Assembly: GCA_964505325.1 (NCBI GenBank)
Contig: CAZDHT010000106.1
Span: forward strand, 1-15,407
DNA length: 15,407 nucleotides
Reading direction: 5' to 3'
DNA from: CAZDHT01 sp964505325
GTDB lineage: Bacteria > Planctomycetota > PUPC01
Shown: positions 1-7,503 of the stretch, piece by piece
Position numbering within the stretch: position 1 is the stretch's first letter
Layout of the letters: each line of letters opens with the position of its first letter
Notes under the pieces: model-generated
The model's input: the letters and a program-made list of their open reading frames with translations, nothing else
What the model was told of the DNA's origin: nothing
The model's database searches: none
Position numbers and translations under genes: made by a program

Positions 1-1278
1 GGAGAGGGGGAAGAGGGTGCGGAAGAAGAGAAGCCCCCCGTTCGCACGGTGAAGCTGAGCACCCGGCAGGACAAGGTGACGCTGACCGACGGCAAGGTGC
101 TGGAAGGCTCCCTCGTTGCCGCCGGCACCAAGGCCGTGGTCATCGTGACCGCCGAGGGCGAGGTGACCGTTCCCAGAGCCAAGGTGGCGCGGATCGAGCG
201 CGGGCAGGCCACCATCGAGACCCTGCTGCCGAGGACGTACGAGACCATGGTCGTCGACGGACACGAGCACATCGTCGTTCCTCTGGGCCTCGAAGATGAC
301 GTTGGGGCAGGCCCGCCCGGCATCGCCGCGGGCCTCGGCACGAAGACCGCAGGGGCGAAGACCGTCGAGCTCAAGTACAAGCTCAAGAAAGGGGACGTGA
401 TCCGAGCCGTGTTGGGCATCGCCAAGAAAGACGTCGAGACGCTGCCCGGCCGCGACCGCACTTTGCGGGAAGAGACGCGCCGCCTGGTGCTGACGCAGAC
501 GGTGGGAGACGTCGCGGCCGACGGGATGTGGACGACGGCGGCGCGGTACGAGCTTCTGAGCCTGATGCGCGGTTACGCGAACGTAACGGCGCTCGAGTCG
601 AAGATCTTCGCGGCGGCGCGCGTGAGCCGCTCGCTATCGTCGGCGGGCCGGTGGCAGCCCGGAGCCGACAACGTGACGGGCGCGGGGAAGGACGCGAAAC
701 GGTTCTCGGAGTACCTCAGCTACCTGACCCTGCCGCTGCCGGCGAAGCCGACGGGGTTCGGCGTGTCGAAGAAGCTTGACGAGGTCGTCCCCGCAGCGAT
801 CACCGCCCGGATGCTCCGGCCGCCGGCGCAGGTGACCGTGCCAAACTGGCAGGTGACCGGCACGTATGCCGTCCAAGGGGTCTTCGGAGTGGCCGGGACC
901 AATTGCGCCAGGATCGTGATCGTGTTGAAGGGGACGGGCTCCGGCCAGGGCGCCTACGCGGGAGCACGCGCCGCGCTGGATGTAAAGGCGGACAGCGTCT
1001 GGGATGTGTACTTCGGCGTCAACGAGGGGCGGGTGATCCAAGGCCGGGTCGATACAACGGTCAAGACGACCGGCAAGATCGGGAACGATCCGCTCACGTG
1101 CGACACGACCCTGCTGGCGACGTTCGATGCCAGCGGCGCGGTACAGACTACCGAGAAAGGGCCCGCCCCCGAGAAGGGTCTGGATCCGGAAGAGCCGCTG
1201 AAGGACGACAAACTCAACAAGGCCCTGGACGATCTTCTGAACCGGCTCAAGGATCCCAATTTCCTCAAGGAGAAGTGA
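1..1278 (+). CDS. Unrecognised protein with an SH3/LSm-like N-terminal segment, 5'-truncated by window edge
   Basis: I do not recognise a named family. The reading frame is open from base 1. A GTG at 49 could serve as start, but no ribosome binding site precedes it, and the 16 codons before it encode a Glu-rich linker (GEGEEGAEEEKPPVRT), so the protein very probably begins upstream of the window. Seen, numbering from the GTG: a small beta-rich segment at about 5-52 (TLTDGKVLEGSLV, then VTVPRAKVARIERG), like the SH3/LSm-type folds often found in secreted planctomycete proteins. Next is a long domain beginning VELKYKLKKGDVIRAV (about 106-121), resembling the LKYKFKKGD openings of DUF6263-like proteins; this likeness is from memory. 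The C-terminus (about 365-409) is charged and Lys/Asp/Glu-rich. A periplasmic or surface role is only a guess. The stop lies 34 bp before thiC, so the two may be cotranscribed. Confidence 0.7.
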   Translation, partial: GEGEEGAEEEKPPVRTVKLSTRQDKVTLTDGKVLEGSLVAAGTKAVVIVTAEGEVTVPRAKVARIERGQATIETLLPRTYETMVVDGHEHIVVPLGLEDDVGAGPPGIAAGLGTKTAGAKTVELKYKLKKGDVIRAVLGIAKKDVETLPGRDRTLREETRRLVLTQTVGDVAADGMWTTAARYELLSLMRGYANVTALESKIFAAARVSRSLSSAGRWQPGADNVTGAGKDAKRFSEYLSYLTLPLPAKPTGFGVSKKLDEVVPAAITARMLRPPAQVTVPNWQVTGTYAVQGVFGVAGTNCARIVIVLKGTGSGQGAYAGARAALDVKADSVWDVYFGVNEGRVIQGRVDTTVKTTGKIGNDPLTCDTTLLATFDASGAVQTTEKGPAPEKGLDPEEPLKDDKLNKALDDLLNRLKDPNFLKEK

Positions 1279-1312
1279 GCGACGCGCGCGGAAGGGGAGA
1301 CCGAGGAGCAAC

Positions 1313-2617
1313 GTGACACAACTCGAAACCGCTCGACAATCTGAGGAGCCAACCCGGGACATGGAGCGGGCCGCCGAGCGCGAGCCGGTGGACGCCGCCA
1401 GGCTGCGCGAACTGGTCCGCGACGGCCACGCCGTGGTCCTGACCAACTCCGCCAACCCGCCTGCCCGGCCGTGTGCCGTGGGGGCGGGCCTGCGCACCAA
1501 GGTGAACGCGAACATCGGAACGTCCAAAGACTACGCGGACCTCGAGCGCGAACTCCGCAAGCTTGCGGCCGCCGAGGAAGCAGGCGCCGACACGGTCATG
1601 GACCTGAGCACCGGCGGCGACATCACCGCGATCCGGAGGGAGATCATCGCCCGCGCCGAAGTGCCCGTGGGGTCCGTACCTATCTACGAGGCGGGCGCCG
1701 CGGCCGCCGCGAGGGGCGCGTCCATCGTCAACATGACATCGGACGACATGGTCGCGGCCGTGCGGCACCACATGGCGGACGGGATCTCGTTCGTCACCAT
1801 CCACTGCGGTGTGACGCGGGACGTGCTTCGGACGCTGGAGGAGAGCACGCGCGTCTGCGGCATCGTGTCCCGCGGCGGCACGTTCCTGGCGCGGTGGATG
1901 GCCCACAACGGCCGGGAGAATCCGCTGTTCGAGCGCTTCGACGAGCTGATCGGCATGGCCCGCGAGTACGATGCGACGTTCAGCCTGGGCGACGGGCTGC
2001 GGCCGGGGTGCCTGGCGGATTCGCTGGACCGGGCGCAGGTGCACGAACTGATGGTGCTGGCGGAGTTGCGCGAGCGGGCCGTGGCCGCCGGCGTTCAGGT
2101 GATGATCGAGGGGCCCGGTCATGTCCCGATCGGCCAGATCGAGGCGCAGGTCAAGCTGGAGAAGGAGGTCTGCCACGGCGCGCCGTTCTACGTGCTGGGC
2201 CCGATCGTGACCGACGTGGCGCCGGGCTATGACCACATCACGGCGGCGGTCGGCGGGTCCATCGCCGCGGCGGCGGGCGCGGACTTCTTGTGCTATGTAA
2301 CCCCGTCCGAGCACCTCAGCCTGCCCGATGAGGAACAGGTGCGCCAGGGCGTGATGGCGGCGCGGATCGCCGCCCACGCCGGCGACATCGGCAAGGGTAT
2401 ACCGGGCGCCGCGGACTGGGATCGGAGATTCTCTGTGCTTCGCCGCAAGCGAGACTGGGACGGCCAGCTCGAGCACTGCCTCGACCCCGCCGTCGCCAGG
2501 AAGGTGCGCGAGTCGGGCCGGCCGGGCGATGACGATGTATGTTCGATGTGCGGCGAGTACTGCGTGTTCAAGCTGGCGGACGAAGAGGAAGGGCAGTCGG
2601 TCACCGGCGACCACTGA
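1313..2617 (+). CDS. thiC: Phosphomethylpyrimidine synthase ThiC (short form)
   Basis: Radical-SAM enzyme that rearranges aminoimidazole ribotide into hydroxymethylpyrimidine phosphate, the pyrimidine half of thiamin; cytosolic, needs a [4Fe-4S] cluster. At 434 residues it matches the short ThiC class rather than the 600-plus residue form with an extra N-terminal domain. Family motifs seen: NANIGTS (66-71), DLSTGGD (97-103), SLGDGLRPG (224-232), IEGPGHVP (265-272), PSEHLSLP (331-338), and a C-terminal cysteine cluster C410, C413, C417. The last gap is three residues, whereas the commonly quoted motif is CX2CX4C. The GTG start is supported by GAGGAG at 1303-1308, 4 bases upstream, and by the family-like opening MTQLETAR. 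No other thi gene or TPP riboswitch is in view. ThiC paralogues of the BzaA/B/F type make a cobamide lower ligand instead, but no cobamide gene is nearby, so ThiC is preferred. Confidence 0.95.
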   Translation: MTQLETARQSEEPTRDMERAAEREPVDAARLRELVRDGHAVVLTNSANPPARPCAVGAGLRTKVNANIGTSKDYADLERELRKLAAAEEAGADTVMDLSTGGDITAIRREIIARAEVPVGSVPIYEAGAAAAARGASIVNMTSDDMVAAVRHHMADGISFVTIHCGVTRDVLRTLEESTRVCGIVSRGGTFLARWMAHNGRENPLFERFDELIGMAREYDATFSLGDGLRPGCLADSLDRAQVHELMVLAELRERAVAAGVQVMIEGPGHVPIGQIEAQVKLEKEVCHGAPFYVLGPIVTDVAPGYDHITAAVGGSIAAAAGADFLCYVTPSEHLSLPDEEQVRQGVMAARIAAHAGDIGKGIPGAADWDRRFSVLRRKRDWDGQLEHCLDPAVARKVRESGRPGDDDVCSMCGEYCVFKLADEEEGQSVTGDH

Positions 2618-2635
2618 TCTGACCTGGGGCGGGAT

Positions 2636-4216
2636 ATGGCGGGTCGGAGACGCATCGTCCCAGGCCGAGTCGCCCTATGGGCGGCCTTTTGCCTGATGAT
2701 GGCGGGGTGTTCGGGGGTCGACCAACTTGACAGTTGGCCGTTCTACGCCGTCGAGCCCGAAACGGAGTGGAGCCCGCGCCGCATACAAATCCTCGGCCCG
2801 ATTATCGAGATTCAGCGGAAGGGCTCTGCGGTCCAGTGGGACCTGCGGCCGTTCGTGAGCATTCGGCGGTTCTATGACCTTCCGGCCGACCGGCCGCCGC
2901 AGTTTGACGTGCCGTACTTCTCGCCGCGCGCGCTGCTGACGAAGATGGCGCGGCGCGTTCCTCCCGCGGCCAAGCCCGGGGAGGGGCGAGACGCCCACCA
3001 GGTGCACGTGTTGTATCCCATCTATCGGCACGAGCGCTGCGGGCCGATGTGGCGCACGTATCTGCTGCCGTTCTACTACAACTTCCACGGCGAGACGGAA
3101 GACGGCGAGAAATGGCACCATCGGGCCATACTCCCGTTCTACATGGCCGGGAGGTCCGACAAGCGCGGGTCATACGCGGCGGTCATTCCGTTCCACGGCA
3201 CGCTCAAGAACATGCTGGGGTTCGACGAAATCCGGTTCACCATGTTTCCGTTCTACGTGCACTTCATCAGCGGCGAGCGCCACCGGTGGGGCGTTCTGTT
3301 TCCGATCATCAGTTGGTCGAAGGGCGGCGGCCGTGAGTCGTGGTACATCGCGCCCTTCTACGGCTGGACGAAACGGCACGACGAACCGAAGCGCCGGTTC
3401 TACCTCTGGCCGCTCTTCTGCACCGTTGATGAGCCGAAGGAAGGCGAAAGGACCGACATCAAGGCGAGCGTCTTCTTCCCGTTCTACGCGAAGGTGCAGC
3501 GGGGCAGCGTGATCAGCAAGCACGTGATGTGGCCGATCTATTCGCACCAGTACAACACGAAGACGGGGCGACACGAATACGTCTCGCCGGTGTGGATCCG
3601 GCGCTGGGGGTGGGGCCCGGACTACGAGCGGTATCAGTTCTGGCCGTTCTACGGGCGCTGGAGGCAGGGCCACGTCACCCGCAAGTGGATCCTGTATCCG
3701 TTGTGGCAGACAGAGAGACGGGAGACGGAGCGCTCGCTCATGGTCGGCAGGGCGCGGGGCTTGATCGACCGGACGATTTACCAGGAGTGGACGGAGTCCG
3801 ACGGGAAGCGACTGAGCGATTACGAGCGCACGGTGTGGCCGTTCTCGTATTTCAAGCGGGACCACGAGGGCAACGAATACGAGGCGTCGCTGGCCCTCCG
3901 CGGCCGCCCCGATCCGCACGGCCTGGATCGATGCTACGCGGCCCTGTGGCGCGTGTACGAGTACCGGAAGCTGACCGTCGGGCCGGGTTCCCCCGAGGAT
4001 CCGTGGCGATCGACGCGCGTGCTGTGGGAGGGAATCCGCTACGATCGGACGAACGACTCGAGCTTTCTCCGCATCTTCCCGTTGTTCTCCCGGCGGCGCG
4101 AGCAGGGCGAGCAGAAGTCCCTCGAGGTGCTGATGGGCATGTTCGGCTACGTGGACCGGCCCGGGAAGCGCATGTATCGGATCCTCTTCGTTCCCTGGAC
4201 CGTGAAGAGAGGATGA
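2636..4216 (+). CDS. Lipoprotein with repeated x-P-[FLI]-[YFW] motifs, likely outer-membrane partner of the Mla system
   Basis: No named family recognised. A lipoprotein signal is clear: positive residues 2-11, hydrophobic core 12-22 and lipobox MAGC with Cys25. Ser26 at +2 fits outer-membrane sorting by the Lol rule. The mature 526-residue protein is dominated by a short motif, hydrophobic-Pro-aromatic, starting at residues 34, 127, 144, 166, 184, 204, 222, 239, 258, 281, 299, 317, 336, 354 and 401, with late variants near 481 and 519. From 127 to 354 the spacing is a regular 17-23 residues, with charged and Gly-rich stretches between, as expected for repeated beta-hairpins (barrel or propeller; inferred). 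The gene starts 18 bp after thiC and ends 3 bp before mlaE, so cotranscription with the Mla genes is likely. A role receiving or delivering lipid at the outer membrane is inferred from position and lipidation only. Confidence 0.85.
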   Translation: MAGRRRIVPGRVALWAAFCLMMAGCSGVDQLDSWPFYAVEPETEWSPRRIQILGPIIEIQRKGSAVQWDLRPFVSIRRFYDLPADRPPQFDVPYFSPRALLTKMARRVPPAAKPGEGRDAHQVHVLYPIYRHERCGPMWRTYLLPFYYNFHGETEDGEKWHHRAILPFYMAGRSDKRGSYAAVIPFHGTLKNMLGFDEIRFTMFPFYVHFISGERHRWGVLFPIISWSKGGGRESWYIAPFYGWTKRHDEPKRRFYLWPLFCTVDEPKEGERTDIKASVFFPFYAKVQRGSVISKHVMWPIYSHQYNTKTGRHEYVSPVWIRRWGWGPDYERYQFWPFYGRWRQGHVTRKWILYPLWQTERRETERSLMVGRARGLIDRTIYQEWTESDGKRLSDYERTVWPFSYFKRDHEGNEYEASLALRGRPDPHGLDRCYAALWRVYEYRKLTVGPGSPEDPWRSTRVLWEGIRYDRTNDSSFLRIFPLFSRRREQGEQKSLEVLMGMFGYVDRPGKRMYRILFVPWTVKRG

Positions 4217-4219
4217 CGA

Positions 4220-5035
4220 GTGACGCCGACAGCGAACACAAGGGCCACCTATGGGCCGGTCACGGCGATCGGGCGGTCGATCTTCACGGCCGCCGAGGCC
4301 TCCGGCGACGGAATCCTCCTCATGCTGCGGGCGCTTCGGTATCTGCCGATGGGCGCGTGGCGACGGCGCGGCGAGATCTGGACGCAGATGCTGATCTGCG
4401 GCGTCTACAGCCTTCCCGTGGCGCTGCTCGTCGGCGCGTTCAGCGGCATGGTGATCGCGCTTCAGGTGGGGCTGGCGCTGGTGGACTGGGACATGGCAGA
4501 GCGGATCGGCGCCGTCACGCCCGACGCGATGTGCCGCGAGCTCGGGCCGATATGGGTGGGCGTGATCCTGGCGGCCCGCGTGGGCTCCGCCATGGCGGCG
4601 GAACTGGGGACCATGCGGGTGACGGAGGAAATCGACGCGCTGGAGGTGATGTCCATTGACCCCGCCCGGTTCCTGGTCTTGCCGCGACTGATCGCACTGA
4701 CCATCATGGCCCCGATGTTGACGGCATATGCAGACCTGGTCGGGACGCTCGGCGGCGCGGTGGTTGGGAAGTACCAACTCGGCGTCTCCTACGGCAAGTA
4801 CTTCTACTGGGTGAGACGGACGCTGTCCGCCTCGGACATTCTGCCCGGGCTGCTGATCAAGGCCCCGATCTACGGACTGACCATCGCCGTGGTCGGCTGC
4901 ACGCTCGGGTTGCGGGTCAAGCCGGCCGAAGGAGCCGAAGGCGTGGGCGCCGCAACCCGCAACTCCGTCGTGGTCGCCCTTATCCTGCTGATTGTGCTTA
5001 ACTACTTCCTGAGCAGTCTTATCAGGTACATCTGA
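4220..5035 (+). CDS. mlaE: MlaE-family ABC lipid transporter permease
   Basis: Inner-membrane permease of an MCE/Mla-type ABC transporter that moves phospholipid between membranes. The 271-residue length is normal for MlaE/YrbE. Hydrophobic segments lie at about 58-84, 108-128, 150-183, 207-230 and 249-269. The family signature is present: RELGP (106-110), then AARVGSAMAAELGTM (118-132) and VTEEIDALEVM (134-144). The GTG start at 4220 has GAGAGG about 7 bases upstream and follows the lipoprotein stop by 3 bp. The mlaF ATG comes 2 bp after this stop. Such tight packing implies translational coupling. The direction of lipid movement (retrograde as in classical Mla, or anterograde) cannot be told from sequence. 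Confidence 0.95.
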   Translation: MTPTANTRATYGPVTAIGRSIFTAAEASGDGILLMLRALRYLPMGAWRRRGEIWTQMLICGVYSLPVALLVGAFSGMVIALQVGLALVDWDMAERIGAVTPDAMCRELGPIWVGVILAARVGSAMAAELGTMRVTEEIDALEVMSIDPARFLVLPRLIALTIMAPMLTAYADLVGTLGGAVVGKYQLGVSYGKYFYWVRRTLSASDILPGLLIKAPIYGLTIAVVGCTLGLRVKPAEGAEGVGAATRNSVVVALILLIVLNYFLSSLIRYI

Positions 5036-5037
5036 CA

Positions 5038-5778
5038 ATGATCAAGTTCGAGGACGTTCACAAGCAGCTCGGCGGGCAGGTGGTCCTGGACGGCCTGGAC
5101 CTTGAGATCGAGCGCGGCGAGACCATGGCCATCATCGGCCGGTCCGGCTCCGGCAAGAGCGTGACGCTCAAGCATATTGTGTGTCTGCTCTTTCCGGACA
5201 GCGGCACGGTCTCCGTGGACGGCGTGGCCACTTCGTCGCTCGACACGCGCGGGGTTTTCGAACTGCGGCGGAAGTTCGGCGTACTGTTTCAGTCCGGGGC
5301 GCTTATCAACTGGATGAGCGTGTATGACAACGTGGCGCTGCCGCTCCGCGAGCACACCAAGCTCAAGTCCGCCGAGATCGATGAGATCGTCAAGGAGAAG
5401 CTCGGGCTGTTGGACATGGCGGAGCACGTGAGCAAGATGCCGGCCGACCTCAGCGGCGGCATGAGGAAGCGGGCCGGGCTGGCGCGGGCGATCGTGCTCG
5501 ACCCGGAGATCATCCTTTACGATGAGCCGACCTCGGGTCTGGACCCGGTCATGGCCAACCGGATCAATCAGCTCATCAAGGACGTGAAAGAGAAGTTGGG
5601 CGCCACCGAAGTGGTCGTCACTCACGACATGAACAGCGCGTATCAGGTGGGCGATCGGATCGCCATGCTGTACGGGGGGAAGATCGTGCAGGTGGGCACG
5701 CCGGACGAGATCAGGAGCTCTGACGACCCGGTCGTCAGGCAGTTCATCGAAGGGAACATAGAGGGGCCCATGGATTAG
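5038..5778 (+). CDS. mlaF: MlaF-family ABC transporter ATPase
   Basis: Cytoplasmic ATPase that powers the MlaE permease. The 246-residue protein has a full nucleotide-binding domain: Walker A GRSGSGKS (34-41), Q-loop Gln85, signature LSGGM (138-142), Walker B IILYDE with catalytic Glu163, D-loop SGLD (166-169) and switch His196. The segment LSGGMRKRAGLARAI is typical of the MlaF/YrbF/Mkl group rather than of sugar or amino-acid importers. ATG at 5038 is 2 bp after the mlaE stop. It is followed by a 114-bp gap with a palindromic repeat before the MCE gene, the largest break in the operon. Confidence 0.95.
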   Translation: MIKFEDVHKQLGGQVVLDGLDLEIERGETMAIIGRSGSGKSVTLKHIVCLLFPDSGTVSVDGVATSSLDTRGVFELRRKFGVLFQSGALINWMSVYDNVALPLREHTKLKSAEIDEIVKEKLGLLDMAEHVSKMPADLSGGMRKRAGLARAIVLDPEIILYDEPTSGLDPVMANRINQLIKDVKEKLGATEVVVTHDMNSAYQVGDRIAMLYGGKIVQVGTPDEIRSSDDPVVRQFIEGNIEGPMD

Positions 5779-5794
5779 GGAGCTCTGACAGAAC

Positions 5795-5848
5795 GGTGGG
5801 GCGGACATTCCTGTCTGCCCCGTGGCAGGCAAGAATGCCTGCCCCACC
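5795..5848. repeat. Nested palindromic dispersed repeat between mlaF and mlaD
   Basis: Two 25-base arms (5795-5819 and 5824-5848) form an inverted repeat with 4 mismatches around a 4-base loop. Each arm is itself nearly palindromic, of the form GGGGCAGGCATTCCTGCC. A third single copy lies at 15358-15383. GC-rich palindromes of this kind are familiar dispersed repeats in planctomycete-like genomes. The transcript could fold into a stable hairpin and affect mRNA stability or read-through into mlaD; that effect is inference. The rest of the 5779-5892 gap holds only the mlaD ribosome binding site. Confidence 0.85.
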
Positions 5849-5892
5849 AGGATAATGTTGCAGTTCCAGGCACTGTCGTAGGAGAGAGTCTG

Positions 5893-7098
5893 ATGAAGAA
5901 AGAAATGCTGGTTGGTGCTTTGTTTTTGCTGGCCGTCTGTCTCGCCACGTTCGCGGCCATCGTGCTCAGCGGGGCGGACTTCTTCAGGCCCAAGACCACC
6001 TGGACCGTCGAGCTGGACAACTTGGGCGGGCTGGAAGAGGAGAACGACGTGCGCGTGCTTGGGCACCGCATGGGCACCGTCGATAGCATCCAGTTCGACA
6101 GGCAGACGTACAAGTTCAAGGTGTTCCTGAAGATGTTTGCCGACGCGCCGATACACGAGGGCTATCGGATCAGCGTGCGGGAAGCCTCCGCGTTCGGCGA
6201 GAAATACCTCGCCGTTGAGCCCGGCCCGCCAGGCAAGCCGCGGGCGGATGTCACGAAGCTGATCGCCGAGCCGACCAGCGCGGACATGCTGGGCGAAGCG
6301 TCGGACGCCCTTGCCGAGGTCAAGAAGGCCGTTGAGGCCATCAACCAGCGCAAGGGCACGGTCGGCAAACTCATCTATGACGACGACGTGCAGCGCAGCC
6401 TCAAGGAGTCCGCAGAATCCCTCCGGAAGATCGTCAGCCGGGTGGAGCAAGGCCGGGGCGTCCTCGGGCGGCTCATCAACGAAGACGAGATATACCGGCA
6501 ACTGCGGGAGGTGGTGGACAAGCTTAACAACGGTAACAACGCGCTGGCCAAGCTGATGCAGGACGACAGCGGCGCCATCGTCGATGACCTCCGCAGCGCC
6601 TCCAGCGGCATCAAGGCCATCATCGCGAAGGCCAACGAAGGCAGCGGCACCCTGGCGAAGCTCCTCAACGACGACCAGCTCTACCAGAACACGAGCGAGG
6701 CCGTCGCCACGGCGAACGACGTGATGCAGGACGTCCGCCACGGCAAAGGCGTCGCCAGCATGCTGATCTCGGACGACGAAGCCCGCCGTAACGTCAGCGA
6801 CGCCCTGAAGAACCTCTTCGCCGTTTCCGAGGACATCAAGAACGGCAACGGCACGTTCGGCAAGCTGCTGACCCACGACGAGCTGTACGACAACTTCAAC
6901 ACGTTCGCCAAGAACATCAGCAGTGCCTCGGCAAAGGTGAACGAGGGCGAGGGGACGATCGCCAAGCTCCTGAACGATCCGGACATCCACGACAAGGTGA
7001 AGAGACTCCTGGCGAGGGCGATTGACACGATCGAGAACGCGCGCGACAGCGCGCCCGTCACCACGGTAATCTCTTTCATTACGGGGCCTTTCCAGTAG
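5893..7098 (+). CDS. mlaD: MlaD-family MCE protein with seven C-terminal repeats
   Basis: Membrane-anchored substrate-binding protein of the MCE transporter, facing the periplasm. One N-terminal membrane anchor (about 5-26) is followed by an MCE domain (about 36-112) containing the expected LGGLEEENDVRVLGHRMGTV stretch and SAFGEKYLAVEPG at 99-111. The remaining ~290 residues carry seven copies of a GTxxKLxxDDE-like motif beginning near residues 154, 188, 216, 251, 285, 319 and 353, a period of about 34 with one of 28. Between them are amphipathic helices with coiled-coil character. E. coli MlaD is only about 180 residues, so this is a long-tailed form that may extend as a helical needle (inferred). 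ATG 5893 has GGAGAG at 5881-5886. A single MCE domain argues against the multi-MCE PqiB/LetB type. Confidence 0.92.
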   Translation: MKKEMLVGALFLLAVCLATFAAIVLSGADFFRPKTTWTVELDNLGGLEEENDVRVLGHRMGTVDSIQFDRQTYKFKVFLKMFADAPIHEGYRISVREASAFGEKYLAVEPGPPGKPRADVTKLIAEPTSADMLGEASDALAEVKKAVEAINQRKGTVGKLIYDDDVQRSLKESAESLRKIVSRVEQGRGVLGRLINEDEIYRQLREVVDKLNNGNNALAKLMQDDSGAIVDDLRSASSGIKAIIAKANEGSGTLAKLLNDDQLYQNTSEAVATANDVMQDVRHGKGVASMLISDDEARRNVSDALKNLFAVSEDIKNGNGTFGKLLTHDELYDNFNTFAKNISSASAKVNEGEGTIAKLLNDPDIHDKVKRLLARAIDTIENARDSAPVTTVISFITGPFQ

Positions 7099-7134
7099 AC
7101 TATTGACCAGGGCACTGTTTTCGGAGAACTGCGA

Positions 7135-7491
7135 ATGAGCGAACAGAGCGTACAGCTTAGCGTGGAGCAGGACGCGGACGTCACGATCATCTCGATACTC
7201 ACCCCCCGCATTCCTGTCGGTCTCAGCGAGTCCTTCGAAGAAAGCGTGATGCAGCAGGTGAACCAACTGGACACCCCCAAGGTGCTCATGGATTTCGACG
7301 GTGTCGAGTTCATCTCCAGCGCCATCCTGGGCAAGCTGATCAAGCTCAGCGGCAAGCTCGAAGAGCAGGGAGGCCAGTTCAAGCTCTGCTCGCTGACCGA
7401 ACGAATCCGCGAGGTGTTCAAGGTCACCCAGCTCTACCGGCATTTTGGCCTCTACAAGACCCGGGACAAGGCAATCAAGGCGTTCAAGTAG
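7135..7491 (+). CDS. STAS-domain protein (MlaB-like or anti-sigma factor antagonist)
   Basis: A stand-alone STAS domain of 118 residues. Seen: the beta core MDFDGVEFISS (52-62) followed by helix AILGKLIKL, the usual site of the regulatory Ser in SpoIIAA-type antagonists; Ser61 and Ser62 are both available. The C-terminal LTERIREVFKVTQLYRHF is also typical of this family. Two roles are possible. One is an MlaB-like subunit bound to the MlaF ATPase, supported by position 36 bp after mlaD. The other is an anti-anti-sigma switch controlled by serine phosphorylation, supported by the Ser pair; no partner kinase or sigma factor is in the window. ATG 7135 is preceded by GGAGA. Confidence 0.88.
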   Translation: MSEQSVQLSVEQDADVTIISILTPRIPVGLSESFEESVMQQVNQLDTPKVLMDFDGVEFISSAILGKLIKLSGKLEEQGGQFKLCSLTERIREVFKVTQLYRHFGLYKTRDKAIKAFK

Positions 7492-7503
7492 GGCGGGGCG
7501 CCG

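Noticed and set aside
1279..1312. TPP riboswitch before thiC
   Set aside because: The gap is too short and lacks the conserved CTGAGA and ACCTGA elements.
1265..2614. 449-codon open frame antisense to thiC
   Set aside because: thiC is certain on the plus strand, and the antisense product is His/Arg/Gly-rich with no motif.
3170..5038. 622-codon open frame on the minus strand
   Set aside because: Antisense to the repeat lipoprotein and mlaE; its translation is low-complexity His/Arg/Pro-rich and has no family motif.
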